Shown: piece after piece, positions 50,535-58,987 of the stretch
How positions within the stretch are numbered: the first letter of the stretch is position 1
Layout of the letters: every line of letters starts with the position of its first letter
Origin: Pseudidiomarina aquimaris
GTDB taxonomy: Bacteria > Pseudomonadota > Gammaproteobacteria > Enterobacterales > Alteromonadaceae
Reading direction: 5' to 3'
Length of the DNA stretch: 64,000 nt
Assembly: GCF_003987395.1 (NCBI RefSeq)
Contig: NZ_PIPT01000001.1
Span: 1-64,000 of the forward strand
Translations under genes and position numbers: made by a program
The notes under the pieces: generated by a model
What the model was told of the DNA's origin: nothing
The model's input: the letters and a program-made list of their open reading frames with translations, nothing else
The model's database searches: none

Positions 50535-53500
50535 TATTCAAGGTCTTTTAAAATCTCTGCGAGCGGTTTGGGCTTGGCAAAATAATAGCCTTGCCCAAAA
50601 CCGCAACCTAATTCCGTTAAACGAATCGCTTGTTCAGCGGTCTCAATTCCTTCCGCGACAACCTCGATATCGAGCTGGCGTGCCATCGCTAAAATACCGC
50701 GAACAATGGCTTCATCACTGCTTTTACCGACGATATCCTGAATAAACGCACGGTCAATCTTCAGTCGGTTGACCGGGAGCTTCTTCAGATAGCTTAGACT
50801 CGAAAAGCCGGTGCCAAAATCATCAATCGAGGTAGCAATGCCCGCATTACGGAAGCGCTCAATCAGCTTGATAGCATGATCGCTGTCGTCCATTAAGATA
50901 CTCTCGGTAAGCTCTAGCTCAATACGGTTGTTGGCTAAACCATGGGCTTCAATGGTAGTGATGATTTGCTCAAAAAAGTTGGCGCGACTGAACTGCAGTA
51001 CCGACAAATTAACTGAAACGCATAGTTGCTCGCGCTTCTCCAGCATCTGCTTCAAATCGACACAGGCTTGTTCCATCGCCCATTCACTCGCAGGTATGAT
51101 CTGGCCGGTGGCTTCAGCCATTGGAATAAAGGTATCCGGCGGCACAAAGCTGCCGTCCTCTAATTGCCAGCGCATGAGTGCTTCGACCCCGACCATCTCG
51201 CCCGATTGCAAAGCGATGATTGGCTGATAATGCAACGCCAACTTTTCTTCATCAATCGCTTGCTGGAAGCGGTTGCGCAGATGGATATCCACTCGCTTAC
51301 TGTGCTCTTCGGCCCGCTTAAAGAAATGCAAATGGTTACGACCCTGTCGCTTCGCGAAGGTCATCGCGGTATCTGCTTGCTGGATCAAGTCGACCGCAGA
51401 CTGACCCTTGGCACATTTACAGGCCACACCGATGCTCGCAGTTAGATAAAGCTTTTGCTTACGAACTTGGTAGGGCTCAGCAAGTTGGGCAAGGAACGCT
51501 TCGCCTTTGTCGGCAATCGATTGTAACGAGTTGTCACAAAGCGCAACGACAAATTCGTCACCACCAAAGCGGGCGACAAAACTCGGTTCATCGAGGCCTT
51601 GCTGTAAACGCTGGGCGACCTGGGTAAGCACTTCGTCACCAGCGGCTAGGCCCATGGATTCGTTGATCGGTTTAAAGCCGTCGAGGTCGATAAAAAGTAC
51701 CGCCCACTGGCAGTTGGGCTCTTTGCGCTCGCTTGCCTGCAAGACCGCGGCAAAGCGTTTTTCGAAAGCATGGCGATTGTAAAGTTGCGTGAGTGCATCA
51801 TGCTCAGCTTGAAAGGCGAGTTGCTGCTTGTGCTCCATACGTTCGGTTATATCTTGGTGAATACCGATAAAGTGCGTCACCTTGCCCTCGGCGTCAGCGA
51901 CAGGTGCTAATTGCAGTTCGTCCCAGAAGGCGGTGCCGTCTTTACGGTAATGCATCACTTCGACAGTACATTCGCGTCGTTCTTTGAGCGCCGTACGAAC
52001 CTGTTCGATACTCTCGGGTGCAGTGTTAGGCCCAACTAAGAAGTCACATGACTTGCCAACGATCTCGTCGGCACTGTAGCCCGACATCGCTTGAAATGCG
52101 TCGTTGGTGTAGATAATCGGGCTGGTGTCGTCGCCAGCATCCGAAATGACGATGCCATTGGTGCTGACGTTAATGCTGCGTTCGAGAATATGTAGTTGTT
52201 CGTCTTTGGCGCGGGATTTGGTGACGTCTTTAGCTATACCAAACACCCCTGTTATTTCGCCCTCGATCATGATCGGCAAATTCGTAACATGAATGAACAT
52301 CAATTGGGCATGGCGATTGAATACGGTAAGCGGATATTCGCAGGTTTCACCTGCTAGCGTGCGTTGGAAATTATCTTCCGCTTTGGCGCGCTCGGCAGGG
52401 TGGATGAAGGCACTAAAGTGGGTCCCGATGACGCTATCAAGATCGACATCGAGTATTTTCAGTACGGCGTCATTAGCAGTGGTAACCAAGCCATCTGTAT
52501 CGAGGGAATAAACCGCATCGGGATGATAAGCAAATAGCGAACGGTACTGTTGTTCATTCAGTTGCATCTGCCATTGCTGGTCGTGCAAGCGTTGCTGCGT
52601 TGTGCGTAAGCGGTCGCTGTGTTTACGCAAAATTCGGTTTTGTTGCGCGAGAGCCAGAAAAGCAATGCAAAACATAAAGCCAAGCAAGGCTAAAACCATG
52701 CGCAGGTTGGACGCACTAATTAACTCGTCAAATGAATACATACTCACCGACAGCGTCAGTGGAGCACCGTTGGGGATCGCGAGCTGTGCTTCGGCGATTG
52801 AAAGTTCATTGCGGTTGAATGGCTTGTCTGCTTCAAAACTTAGGACGCGCTCATCACTCAGTGCGGCATAGATTTTCAAATGTTCGGGTAATAAGCGGGT
52901 TTCTGGGCTAACCAAGCGCATTAAATCGAACACCACAAGTAAATAAAACTGTTGCTCAGCCGTTTGTTCCACGGGCATTAATAAGAGTCCGAGGGGTTGC
53001 CGGTTCAGTTTAAATTCATCTTCTGGAATCGACATGGTGATGGTATCGGGATCAGACGCAAGCCAGGCTTGCACTGCAGGATGGCTAATGTGCGCCATGT
53101 AGGCTTGATCGCCATCACGGTGCTGTTGCCACTGCGGAACACCACGTGAATCGATTAAATGAATGCCAAGGTAATGCGGAATATCGCGTAAGTAGGCAGC
53201 AGCATCAAAGCGGGCGAAGTCTGAGGTTGCCGAAACCCCTAGCTGTTGCCAACGCTCACGCAAACGATTCAAAATTTGTAGGTTCACTTGAATGGTCTGC
53301 TGGCGAACTTTGGTAACTTTTTCGATAGTGTCGATAGCTTCTGCGCGAATGCTTTTAATTTGGTTAAAGCTCAACTGAAACCAAATAGAACAAATCGCAA
53401 TAACGAACGCGAAAGTGAGCCAAGCGGCTGGATTACGGTTTAAATCAAAAAGCAAAACACGGTGATTGCTGGCCAGCAATAATGACACACCGATGAGCAC

Positions 53501-54037
53501 CATGGTCAGGGCCGCAAGACTCGTCACCGGCGGATGAGGCCCGAGTAGGGCAAAACCGTCATCGAAAAAATGCACGCCAATAGCGATGGTGGCCAGCACA
53601 ATTAAAAAGCCTGCAGACGCGCGCATCCAGCGTCGTTGAACTTTCTGCCGAGGATTCAATAGTAAGGCCACGCCCAGTAAAATAAAGGTCAAGGCGACCG
53701 GCGGATAGAAGTAGGCGTCGATCGAATCAAGGAATTCAAGGTAGAGAATCGAGGTCAGCGATAAATTGACTAACAGGCTATGCAGTGCCGCTAAGATGAC
53801 AATAACCGCAAAGGTTACTTGGATCTTGCGTTTTTTTGCGGCGAGTCCGAATAATGCGAAGGCCACCGCAATTGCGACTATGCCAGAGGTATTAGAAATC
53901 ACGCGCTCGAATGCGCTCGCGGGATTTGCATAACTGTTAAGAAGTAGCCCCAATAGGCCAAACATGAACGTGGCACTAATAGTGACGAACAACGTAACGT
54001 TTACCAGCGATAACGCGAGACTACGACGATAGACCAT
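50534..54037 (-). CDS. Membrane-bound PAS-PAS-GGDEF-EAL protein with a degenerate LOV-like domain
   Basis: The protein has 1167 residues. The N-terminal half holds about seven to eight membrane spans, then a periplasmic sensor (about residues 235-440) and a further span (about 446-466). PAS1 covers about 496-608. PAS2 (621-733) reads like a LOV domain, with GKSCDFLVG at 661-669 where LOV proteins have GxNCRFLQ. The Cys is kept, but the Asn, Arg and Gln that hold FMN are Ser, Asp and Val. GGDEF (825-829) in RFGGDEFV and EAL (952-954) with DDFGTGFSS and AEGIET look intact, so it may both make and degrade cyclic-di-GMP. Transcribed alone. Confidence 0.88.
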   Translation of the reverse strand: MVYRRSLALSLVNVTLFVTISATFMFGLLGLLLNSYANPASAFERVISNTSGIVAIAVAFALFGLAAKKRKIQVTFAVIVILAALHSLLVNLSLTSILYLEFLDSIDAYFYPPVALTFILLGVALLLNPRQKVQRRWMRASAGFLIVLATIAIGVHFFDDGFALLGPHPPVTSLAALTMVLIGVSLLLASNHRVLLFDLNRNPAAWLTFAFVIAICSIWFQLSFNQIKSIRAEAIDTIEKVTKVRQQTIQVNLQILNRLRERWQQLGVSATSDFARFDAAAYLRDIPHYLGIHLIDSRGVPQWQQHRDGDQAYMAHISHPAVQAWLASDPDTITMSIPEDEFKLNRQPLGLLLMPVEQTAEQQFYLLVVFDLMRLVSPETRLLPEHLKIYAALSDERVLSFEADKPFNRNELSIAEAQLAIPNGAPLTLSVSMYSFDELISASNLRMVLALLGFMFCIAFLALAQQNRILRKHSDRLRTTQQRLHDQQWQMQLNEQQYRSLFAYHPDAVYSLDTDGLVTTANDAVLKILDVDLDSVIGTHFSAFIHPAERAKAEDNFQRTLAGETCEYPLTVFNRHAQLMFIHVTNLPIMIEGEITGVFGIAKDVTKSRAKDEQLHILERSINVSTNGIVISDAGDDTSPIIYTNDAFQAMSGYSADEIVGKSCDFLVGPNTAPESIEQVRTALKERRECTVEVMHYRKDGTAFWDELQLAPVADAEGKVTHFIGIHQDITERMEHKQQLAFQAEHDALTQLYNRHAFEKRFAAVLQASERKEPNCQWAVLFIDLDGFKPINESMGLAAGDEVLTQVAQRLQQGLDEPSFVARFGGDEFVVALCDNSLQSIADKGEAFLAQLAEPYQVRKQKLYLTASIGVACKCAKGQSAVDLIQQADTAMTFAKRQGRNHLHFFKRAEEHSKRVDIHLRNRFQQAIDEEKLALHYQPIIALQSGEMVGVEALMRWQLEDGSFVPPDTFIPMAEATGQIIPASEWAMEQACVDLKQMLEKREQLCVSVNLSVLQFSRANFFEQIITTIEAHGLANNRIELELTESILMDDSDHAIKLIERFRNAGIATSIDDFGTGFSSLSYLKKLPVNRLKIDRAFIQDIVGKSSDEAIVRGILAMARQLDIEVVAEGIETAEQAIRLTELGCGFGQGYYFAKPKPLAEILKDLE

Positions 54038-54105
54038 GTGTTTTGTTATTTTTTTTATATTGCATGAGAAGCTTTACTGCAATATGAGCTAAATCAACGC
54101 TTAGG

Positions 54106-54591
54106 TCAATCCTTGGCTGGAGCATCATAACGCATCACATGACGGTCTTCGCCAATGCCTAAATAGTCTTTTTCTGTGGACTGTATGACAAAGCCGCAGG
54201 CCTGATAGAGCTTGATTGCTGCTTCGTTGGCTGGTGCCACACTCAGCCAGATAGAACGATAGCCGCGTTGTGTTACATGTTGTAACCAATGTTGCAGCAA
54301 GCGTTTGCCTAGGCCCATGCCGCGTTGAGTTTGATCCACCAGCAGTGACATTAACCACAATTGCTGGGGCTCTTGACCCGGTGCGCCCAAACAATAACCG
54401 GCCAGTAAGCTAGATGGGTCGGATTCTACCCGCGCTACCTGAAGCAAATCAGGCCATTGATGCAAGGCTTGATAAAAAAGCGGGGCAGGGTAGCCGTCGT
54501 CATGATAGTAGCTCGCCTCTAAACGAGAAAGCGCGGCAACATCGTCGAGTGTTGCCGCGCCCAAAGTCAGTTCAGTTATTTTAGATGTCAC
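54106..54591 (-). CDS. GNAT-family N-acetyltransferase
   Basis: The protein has 161 residues. The acetyl-CoA motif A is visible as LLVDQTQRGMGLGKRLLQHW (QRGMGLG is the Q/RxxGxG/A loop), then NEAAIKLYQACGF, which is motif B. The substrate is not indicated. The gene overlaps the upstream yceI-like gene by 11 bases, so the two are probably cotranscribed, although no functional link is evident. Confidence 0.82.
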   Translation of the reverse strand: MTSKITELTLGAATLDDVAALSRLEASYYHDDGYPAPLFYQALHQWPDLLQVARVESDPSSLLAGYCLGAPGQEPQQLWLMSLLVDQTQRGMGLGKRLLQHWLQHVTQRGYRSIWLSVAPANEAAIKLYQACGFVIQSTEKDYLGIGEDRHVMRYDAPAKD

Positions 54592-55165
54592 GGTTGAACT
54601 GCACCGTAAAGGTCACTGGGATCACATGGTCAATCGCTTGCAAACCAGCAATCTCTTGCAGCTTGTTAATACCTTTAACCAGACCAAACTCTTTTGCGCT
54701 AATTAATACCGGTTGCGAGGTTGTCGCAACAACGTGGTCCGCATCAAGTTTGGTGACTTGCAAGGCGGCATCAACTTCGACGGCTTCGCCGGCAATAAAT
54801 ACCTTGATAGGCACTACGACCGGTAGTGTGCCAGTGGCGGTTTCTAAATCATAAATTTCTGTTGGAATCGATGCTGTCGCAGTTACGTTCGCATACTCCT
54901 CGGCATTAAATAAATGCTCGAGCATACGTTCATTGCGAATCGGAATCGCTGTATCAAGACTTGCGACTGGAATCGTCACCTTGAGCTCGCCGTCATTCAT
55001 TTCACCCGTGAGTTCAGTGAAGCGATGAATTTCGGCAACGTTGTCATTTTTCACTGAAACAAAGTGCAGCGTTGAACGCTCGCTATCGAGGGTCCAATCG
55101 TCGGCGTGCGCACCAGCGCTCAGCACTAATGCCGCTGCTGTTGCAGTAAGGAGTGACTTCAACAT
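54581..55165 (-). CDS. YceI-family periplasmic protein
   Basis: The protein has 194 residues with a signal peptide (ATAAALVLSAGAHA, cleavage before DDWTLD). The YceI/lipocalin-like fold is recognised by WTLDSERSTLHFVSVKND at the mature start and IPIRNERMLEHLFNAEEYA. Such proteins bind polyisoprenoids or amphiphiles in the periplasm; the ligand is unknown here. The first gene of a pair with the GNAT gene. Confidence 0.87.
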   Translation of the reverse strand: MLKSLLTATAAALVLSAGAHADDWTLDSERSTLHFVSVKNDNVAEIHRFTELTGEMNDGELKVTIPVASLDTAIPIRNERMLEHLFNAEEYANVTATASIPTEIYDLETATGTLPVVVPIKVFIAGEAVEVDAALQVTKLDADHVVATTSQPVLISAKEFGLVKGINKLQEIAGLQAIDHVIPVTFTVQFNRDI

Positions 55166-55325
55166 ATAACCTCCAAGGCTGAAAATGTAATTAGTAATAC
55201 TAGCATATCCCTTTGATTGATCACTCGTATTTATCTGCTCGCACCGCCTTTACATAAAATTATCGTATAAAAATTAATCCTTTTTCGAACACGCCAACGT
55301 ACAACCCCACGACGCCAAATAATTT

Positions 55326-55360
55326 CAAACAGCGAACAGCGATTAGCAAACAACGCTTTT
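55326..55360. repeat. Dispersed palindromic repeat, copy 2 (one arm only)
   Basis: The stretch starts CAAACAGCGAACAGCGATTA and ends AGCAAACAACGCTTTT. It matches one arm of the repeat at 31415-31515. It lies in the 224-base gap between the yceI-like gene and the fasciclin gene, just before the fasciclin ribosome site. The rest of this gap is AT-rich, with nothing else recognisable. Confidence 0.6.
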
Positions 55361-55389
55361 CGATATTTTCATTAGCAAGGAGTATTACC

Positions 55390-55902
55390 ATGTTAAATCT
55401 AGCATCAACAATGAAATGGTTAGCAGGTGCACTGCTCATCGCCGCAGTATCAACTACAGCAGCAGCACATAATCACGGCAACAAAAAAGATATCGTCGAC
55501 ATCGCCGCCAGCGATGGTCAATTCTCTACTTTAGTTACTGCAGTAAAGGCGGCAGGCTTGGTAGACACCTTAAAAGGTGACGGTCCATTTACCGTTTTTG
55601 CACCGACCAACGATGCCTTCGCAGCGTTACCAGAAGGTACGGTCGAGAATCTTTTGAAGCCAGAAAACAAAGACCAATTGGTTGCTGTATTGACCTACCA
55701 CGTGTTGGGCGACAAAGTTCCTAGCTCTGCGATCGCAGGTAAAGAATTGTCGACAGCCACCGTGCAAGGTGAAGAAGTCGCTATCGACGCTACCGACGGT
55801 GTGCAAGTGGGCGGCGCTAATGTCGTGAAAGCCGACATTATGGCAAGCAACGGCGTGATCCACGTGATCGACGCGGTGATTCTGCCACCGTCAATGCGTT
55901 AA
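55390..55902 (+). CDS. Fasciclin-domain secreted protein
   Basis: The protein has 170 residues with a signal peptide ([12 protein letters not shown]) and one fasciclin (FAS1) domain. The conserved elements are [29 protein letters not shown] and [15 protein letters not shown]. Bacterial single-FAS1 proteins are periplasmic or secreted, with roles in adhesion or stress; the role here is not shown. AAGGAG precedes the ATG, and a strong T-tailed hairpin follows. Confidence 0.88.
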   Translation: MLNLASTMKWLAGALLIAAVSTTAAAHNHGNKKDIVDIAASDGQFSTLVTAVKAAGLVDTLKGDGPFTVFAPTNDAFAALPEGTVENLLKPENKDQLVAVLTYHVLGDKVPSSAIAGKELSTATVQGEEVAIDATDGVQVGGANVVKADIMASNGVIHVIDAVILPPSMR

Positions 55903-55945
55903 TCCTTGACGGCAAAAGAGTTCTCCCTGAGTAAGTAAGCAGTAG

Positions 55946-55970
55946 GCCCCGCATTGCGGGGCTTTTTTTT
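55946..55970 (+). terminator. Rho-independent terminator after the fasciclin gene
   Basis: GCCCCGC (55946-55952), loop ATT, GCGGGGC (55956-55962) form a perfect 7-bp GC-rich stem followed by eight T residues (55963-55970). This is the cleanest terminator in the window. Confidence 0.9.
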
Positions 55971-55984
55971 GCATAAATGACACT

Positions 55985-56067
55985 TTGTCGACAATCTGTT
56001 GGCTTGGATCATTGAAATGCACATAAAAACCCATTAAAATGCGCTTCTCTTTTGGAAACTGTCGACA
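55985..56067. promoter_or_regulatory. Two GTCGAC operators before the prp regulator gene
   Basis: TTGTCGACAA at 55985-55994 is a perfect 10-bp palindrome, and a second TGTCGACA lies at 56060-56067, about 74 bases apart centre to centre and nine bases before the GntR start. GntR/FCD regulators bind short palindromes of this type, so the pair probably serves autoregulation and control of the prp operon. Confidence 0.55.
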
Positions 56068-56075
56068 TATTAAAT

Positions 56076-56777
56076 ATGACCGAACATCCAAGTTTACTAC
56101 GCCAAGCGATCACCGCCTCCGACCGTGTGCTATACGAGATCCAACGTGCCATTGTCGAAGGTGCCATTCCCGCAGGCAGCAAGATCAGTGAACCCGAGTT
56201 AGCACGCCGCTTCGACGTCAGCCGCGCCCCCTTGCGTGAAGCGCTGGCACGCCTAGAGCGCTGTCACCTCATCGAACGTATCCCGAATGCGGGGGCACGG
56301 GTGGTGACCCTGACGCCAGAAGGCTTGATTGCCCTTTATCAAATCCGCGAAGAGCTCGAAGGACTCGCCTGTCGCCTTGCCGCAGAGCAGATGCCCGCCG
56401 CAGAAATTGATGAACTCGCTGCCTTGCTCGATCAACATCTGAGTACGCAACGTGTGCGTGAAGGCGAAAGCTACTATCAAGAAGCCGGTGACCTCGATTT
56501 TCATTACCGTGTCATTTTAGGCAGCAAGAATCCCTATCTAATTAATATGCTTTGTGACGAGTTGTATTATTTGGTGCGCATGTATCGCGTACAGATGGGG
56601 ATGAATGGACCGCGGGTGTCACGGGCCTTCGACGAACATAAAGCCATATTGAGTGCCATTGCCAATCGCGATGGCGAACTTGCCGATTTATTGATGCGTC
56701 GGCACATCGCGGCGTCGCGCCGCAACATTGAGAAGCAATTAAACGAAATGCAATTAGCAGAGAAGGAACACGCATGA
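56076..56777 (+). CDS. GntR-family (FCD) transcriptional regulator of the 2-methylcitrate operon
   Basis: The protein has 233 residues from ATG 56076; a TTG start at 56052 would add eight residues across the second GTCGAC site. The N-terminal winged helix ([20 protein letters not shown]) and C-terminal FCD helical domain with metal-ligand His/Asp (DLDFHYRVI, then the late RHIAASRRN) are clear. It overlaps prpB by four bases and heads the operon, so it is probably a local repressor that senses a methylcitrate-cycle intermediate. This is inference from position. Confidence 0.88.
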   Translation: MTEHPSLLRQAITASDRVLYEIQRAIVEGAIPAGSKISEPELARRFDVSRAPLREALARLERCHLIERIPNAGARVVTLTPEGLIALYQIREELEGLACRLAAEQMPAAEIDELAALLDQHLSTQRVREGESYYQEAGDLDFHYRVILGSKNPYLINMLCDELYYLVRMYRVQMGMNGPRVSRAFDEHKAILSAIANRDGELADLLMRRHIAASRRNIEKQLNEMQLAEKEHA

Positions 56778-57652
56778 GCCAGGTACACAGTGCAGGCGCA
56801 AAATTGCGCCAAGCGATTAAAGACGAAAACCCATTGCAAATTGTCGGCACCATTAATGCCTACACCGCAATGATGGCCGAAAAAGTAGGGCACAAAGCAC
56901 TTTATTTGTCAGGTGCGGGCGTTGCCAATGCCTCGTTTGGCCTGCCAGACCTCGGTATGACGTCGTTGAACGATGTGTGTGAAGATATTCGCCGTATCAC
57001 GGGTGCTACGGACGTGCCTTTGTTGGTTGATGCCGACACCGGTTGGGGCGGTGCCTTCAACATTTCGCGTACGGTCAAAGAAATGACCCGCGCTGGCGCA
57101 GCTGGTTTTCACATTGAAGACCAAGTCGCCCAAAAGCGTTGCGGCCATCGTCCAAACAAAGAAATTGTCACTCAAGGTGAGATGGTGGATCGCGTAAAAG
57201 CCGCCGTTGACGCGCGTATCGACGATCAGTTCTTGATCATGGCGCGTACCGATGCTTTACAACAAGAAGGTTTAGAAGCGGCCATCGAACGCGCACAAGC
57301 CTGTGTTGAAGCTGGCGCTGACGCAATTTTTGCCGAAGCTGTACACACTCTTGAACAGTACCAAGCCTTTACCAACGCGCTGAATGTGCCAGTTCTTGCT
57401 AACATTACCGAATTCGGTGCAACACCATTGTTCAACAAACAAGAACTTGCCGATGTTGGTGTCGAGATGGTGCTGTATCCATTGAGCGCGTTCCGTGCCA
57501 TGAACAAAGCCGCACTGAATGTTTATGAAAGCATTCTTGCCAACGGCGATCAAAAAGCGGTGGTCGATGATATGCAAACGCGCGCGGAATTGTATGAGTT
57601 CTTGAACTATCACGCATTCGAGCAAAAGCTCGACGAATTATTTAAAAAATAA
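56774..57652 (+). CDS. prpB: Methylisocitrate lyase
   Basis: The protein has 292 residues of the PEP-mutase/isocitrate-lyase fold. Diagnostic parts are [34 protein letters not shown] (K-R-C-G-H active-site loop) and [12 protein letters not shown]. It splits 2-methylisocitrate to succinate and pyruvate. It is translationally coupled to the GntR gene upstream. A 199-base repeat-filled gap separates it from prpC. Confidence 0.95.
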   Translation: MSQVHSAGAKLRQAIKDENPLQIVGTINAYTAMMAEKVGHKALYLSGAGVANASFGLPDLGMTSLNDVCEDIRRITGATDVPLLVDADTGWGGAFNISRTVKEMTRAGAAGFHIEDQVAQKRCGHRPNKEIVTQGEMVDRVKAAVDARIDDQFLIMARTDALQQEGLEAAIERAQACVEAGADAIFAEAVHTLEQYQAFTNALNVPVLANITEFGATPLFNKQELADVGVEMVLYPLSAFRAMNKAALNVYESILANGDQKAVVDDMQTRAELYEFLNYHAFEQKLDELFKK

Positions 57653-57655
57653 AAA

Positions 57656-57839
57656 GCGATGTTTGCTGTTCGATGTTTATGAAAGGCGATGTTTGCTATT
57701 CGCTGTTTGATGTTTGTTTAGATCTAAACAAAAAGCGAACGTAGTGAGCGTGCGAACAGCGAATATCGAACAACGGTTTTTCGAACAGCGAATATCGAAC
57801 AACGATTTTTCGAACAGCGAATATCGAACAACGATTTTT
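57656..57839. repeat. Dispersed palindromic repeat, copy 3, with three 29-bp tandem units
   Basis: The gap between prpB and prpC holds a variant of the repeat at 31415-31515: TTGCTATTCGCTG, TTTGTTTAGATCTAAACA and AAAAAGCGAACGTAGTGAGC. After this come three direct 29-base units (57753-57781, 57782-57810, 57811-57839), each starting CGAACAGCGAATATCGAACA. Units 2 and 3 are identical, and unit 1 differs by one base. The last ends six bases before the AAGGAG of prpC, so the transcript between prpB and prpC should be strongly folded. Confidence 0.8.
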
Positions 57840-57851
57840 AAGGAGTTTATT

Positions 57852-58976
57852 ATGGTTGATAAGAAATTAGGTGGCGCGGGTTTGCGCGGACAAGTTGCTG
57901 GTGAAACTAAACTATGTACCGTTGGTAAAAGCGGTTCAGGCTTGACCTACTACGGTTATGACATCAAGGAATTGGCAGAAAAAGTAAGCTTCGAAGAAGT
58001 GGCTTATTTGTTGGCGCACGGTGAATTGCCGAAAGCGGACGACTTGGCTGCTTACAAAGGCCGTTTGGCGAAGTTGCGTGGCTTGCCACAGTCACTGAAA
58101 GACGTGCTTGAGCGTATTCCTGCCGACGCGCACCCGATGGACGTGATGCGTACCGGTTGCTCGTTCTTGGGCAACATTGAACCAGAAGATGATTTCACCC
58201 AAGCGGACGACAAAATTGAGCGTCTGTTGGCGGCGTTTCCAAGCATCTTGTTGTACTGGTACCACTTCAGCCACAACAACAAGCGCATCGAAACTGAAAC
58301 TGACGCAGATTCAATCGGCGCGCACTTCTTAGAATTGTTGCACGGTAAGAAGCCGTCACAATTGCATGCTGACGTAATGAACACTTCGTTGATTCTGTAT
58401 GCAGAGCACGAGTTTAACGCGTCGACCTTTACTGCACGTGTTTGTGCTTCGACCTTATCGGACATTTTCTCATGTGTGACTGGTGCGATTGGCTCACTGC
58501 GTGGTCCATTGCATGGTGGTGCCAACGAAGCCGCGATGGAATTGATTGAAGACATGAAAGACGCTGATGATGCTGAGAAAACCTTGATGGGCATGCTCGA
58601 GCGTAAAGAAAAGATCATGGGCTTCGGTCACGCGGTCTACCGTGAGTTCGATCCACGTAACGACATCATCAAAGCATGGTCTGAGAAGCTTGCTGAAGAG
58701 AATGGTGATACGCGTTTGTATGACGTGTCTGTGCGCTGTGAAGAAGTTATGTGGCGCGAGAAGAAGTTGTTCCCGAATGCGGACTTTTTCCATGCTTCTG
58801 CTTATCACTTCATGGGCATTCCAACCAAGTTATTCACGCCAATCTTCGTGATGTCACGCGTAACCGGTTGGACTGCACACGTGAAAGAGCAGCGTGCAAA
58901 TAACCGCATCATCCGTCCAAGTGCGGATTACATTGGTCCAGAGCCACGTCCAGTACCAGCACTGAACGAACGCTAA
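57852..58976 (+). CDS. prpC: 2-methylcitrate synthase
   Basis: The protein has 374 residues from ATG 57852, with AAGGAG eight bases upstream. The frame is open further upstream through the 29-bp repeats, but those residues are repeat-derived and not family-like. It carries citrate-synthase-fold motifs LHGGANEAAMELIEDM and GFGHAVYREFDPRN with the catalytic His and the terminal Asp region. It condenses propionyl-CoA with oxaloacetate. Second enzyme gene of the prp operon; acnD follows by 11 bases. Confidence 0.94.
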   Translation: MVDKKLGGAGLRGQVAGETKLCTVGKSGSGLTYYGYDIKELAEKVSFEEVAYLLAHGELPKADDLAAYKGRLAKLRGLPQSLKDVLERIPADAHPMDVMRTGCSFLGNIEPEDDFTQADDKIERLLAAFPSILLYWYHFSHNNKRIETETDADSIGAHFLELLHGKKPSQLHADVMNTSLILYAEHEFNASTFTARVCASTLSDIFSCVTGAIGSLRGPLHGGANEAAMELIEDMKDADDAEKTLMGMLERKEKIMGFGHAVYREFDPRNDIIKAWSEKLAEENGDTRLYDVSVRCEEVMWREKKLFPNADFFHASAYHFMGIPTKLFTPIFVMSRVTGWTAHVKEQRANNRIIRPSADYIGPEPRPVPALNER

Positions 58977-58987
58977 GGAGCGATTGG

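Noticed and set aside
57753-57839. CRISPR-like array
   Set aside because: The three 29-base units are contiguous with no spacers and belong to a dispersed palindromic repeat.
57714-57851. A 46-residue N-terminal extension of PrpC encoded by the repeat region
   Set aside because: The frame is open, but the residues are repeat-derived, not family-like, and a good ribosome site precedes ATG 57852.
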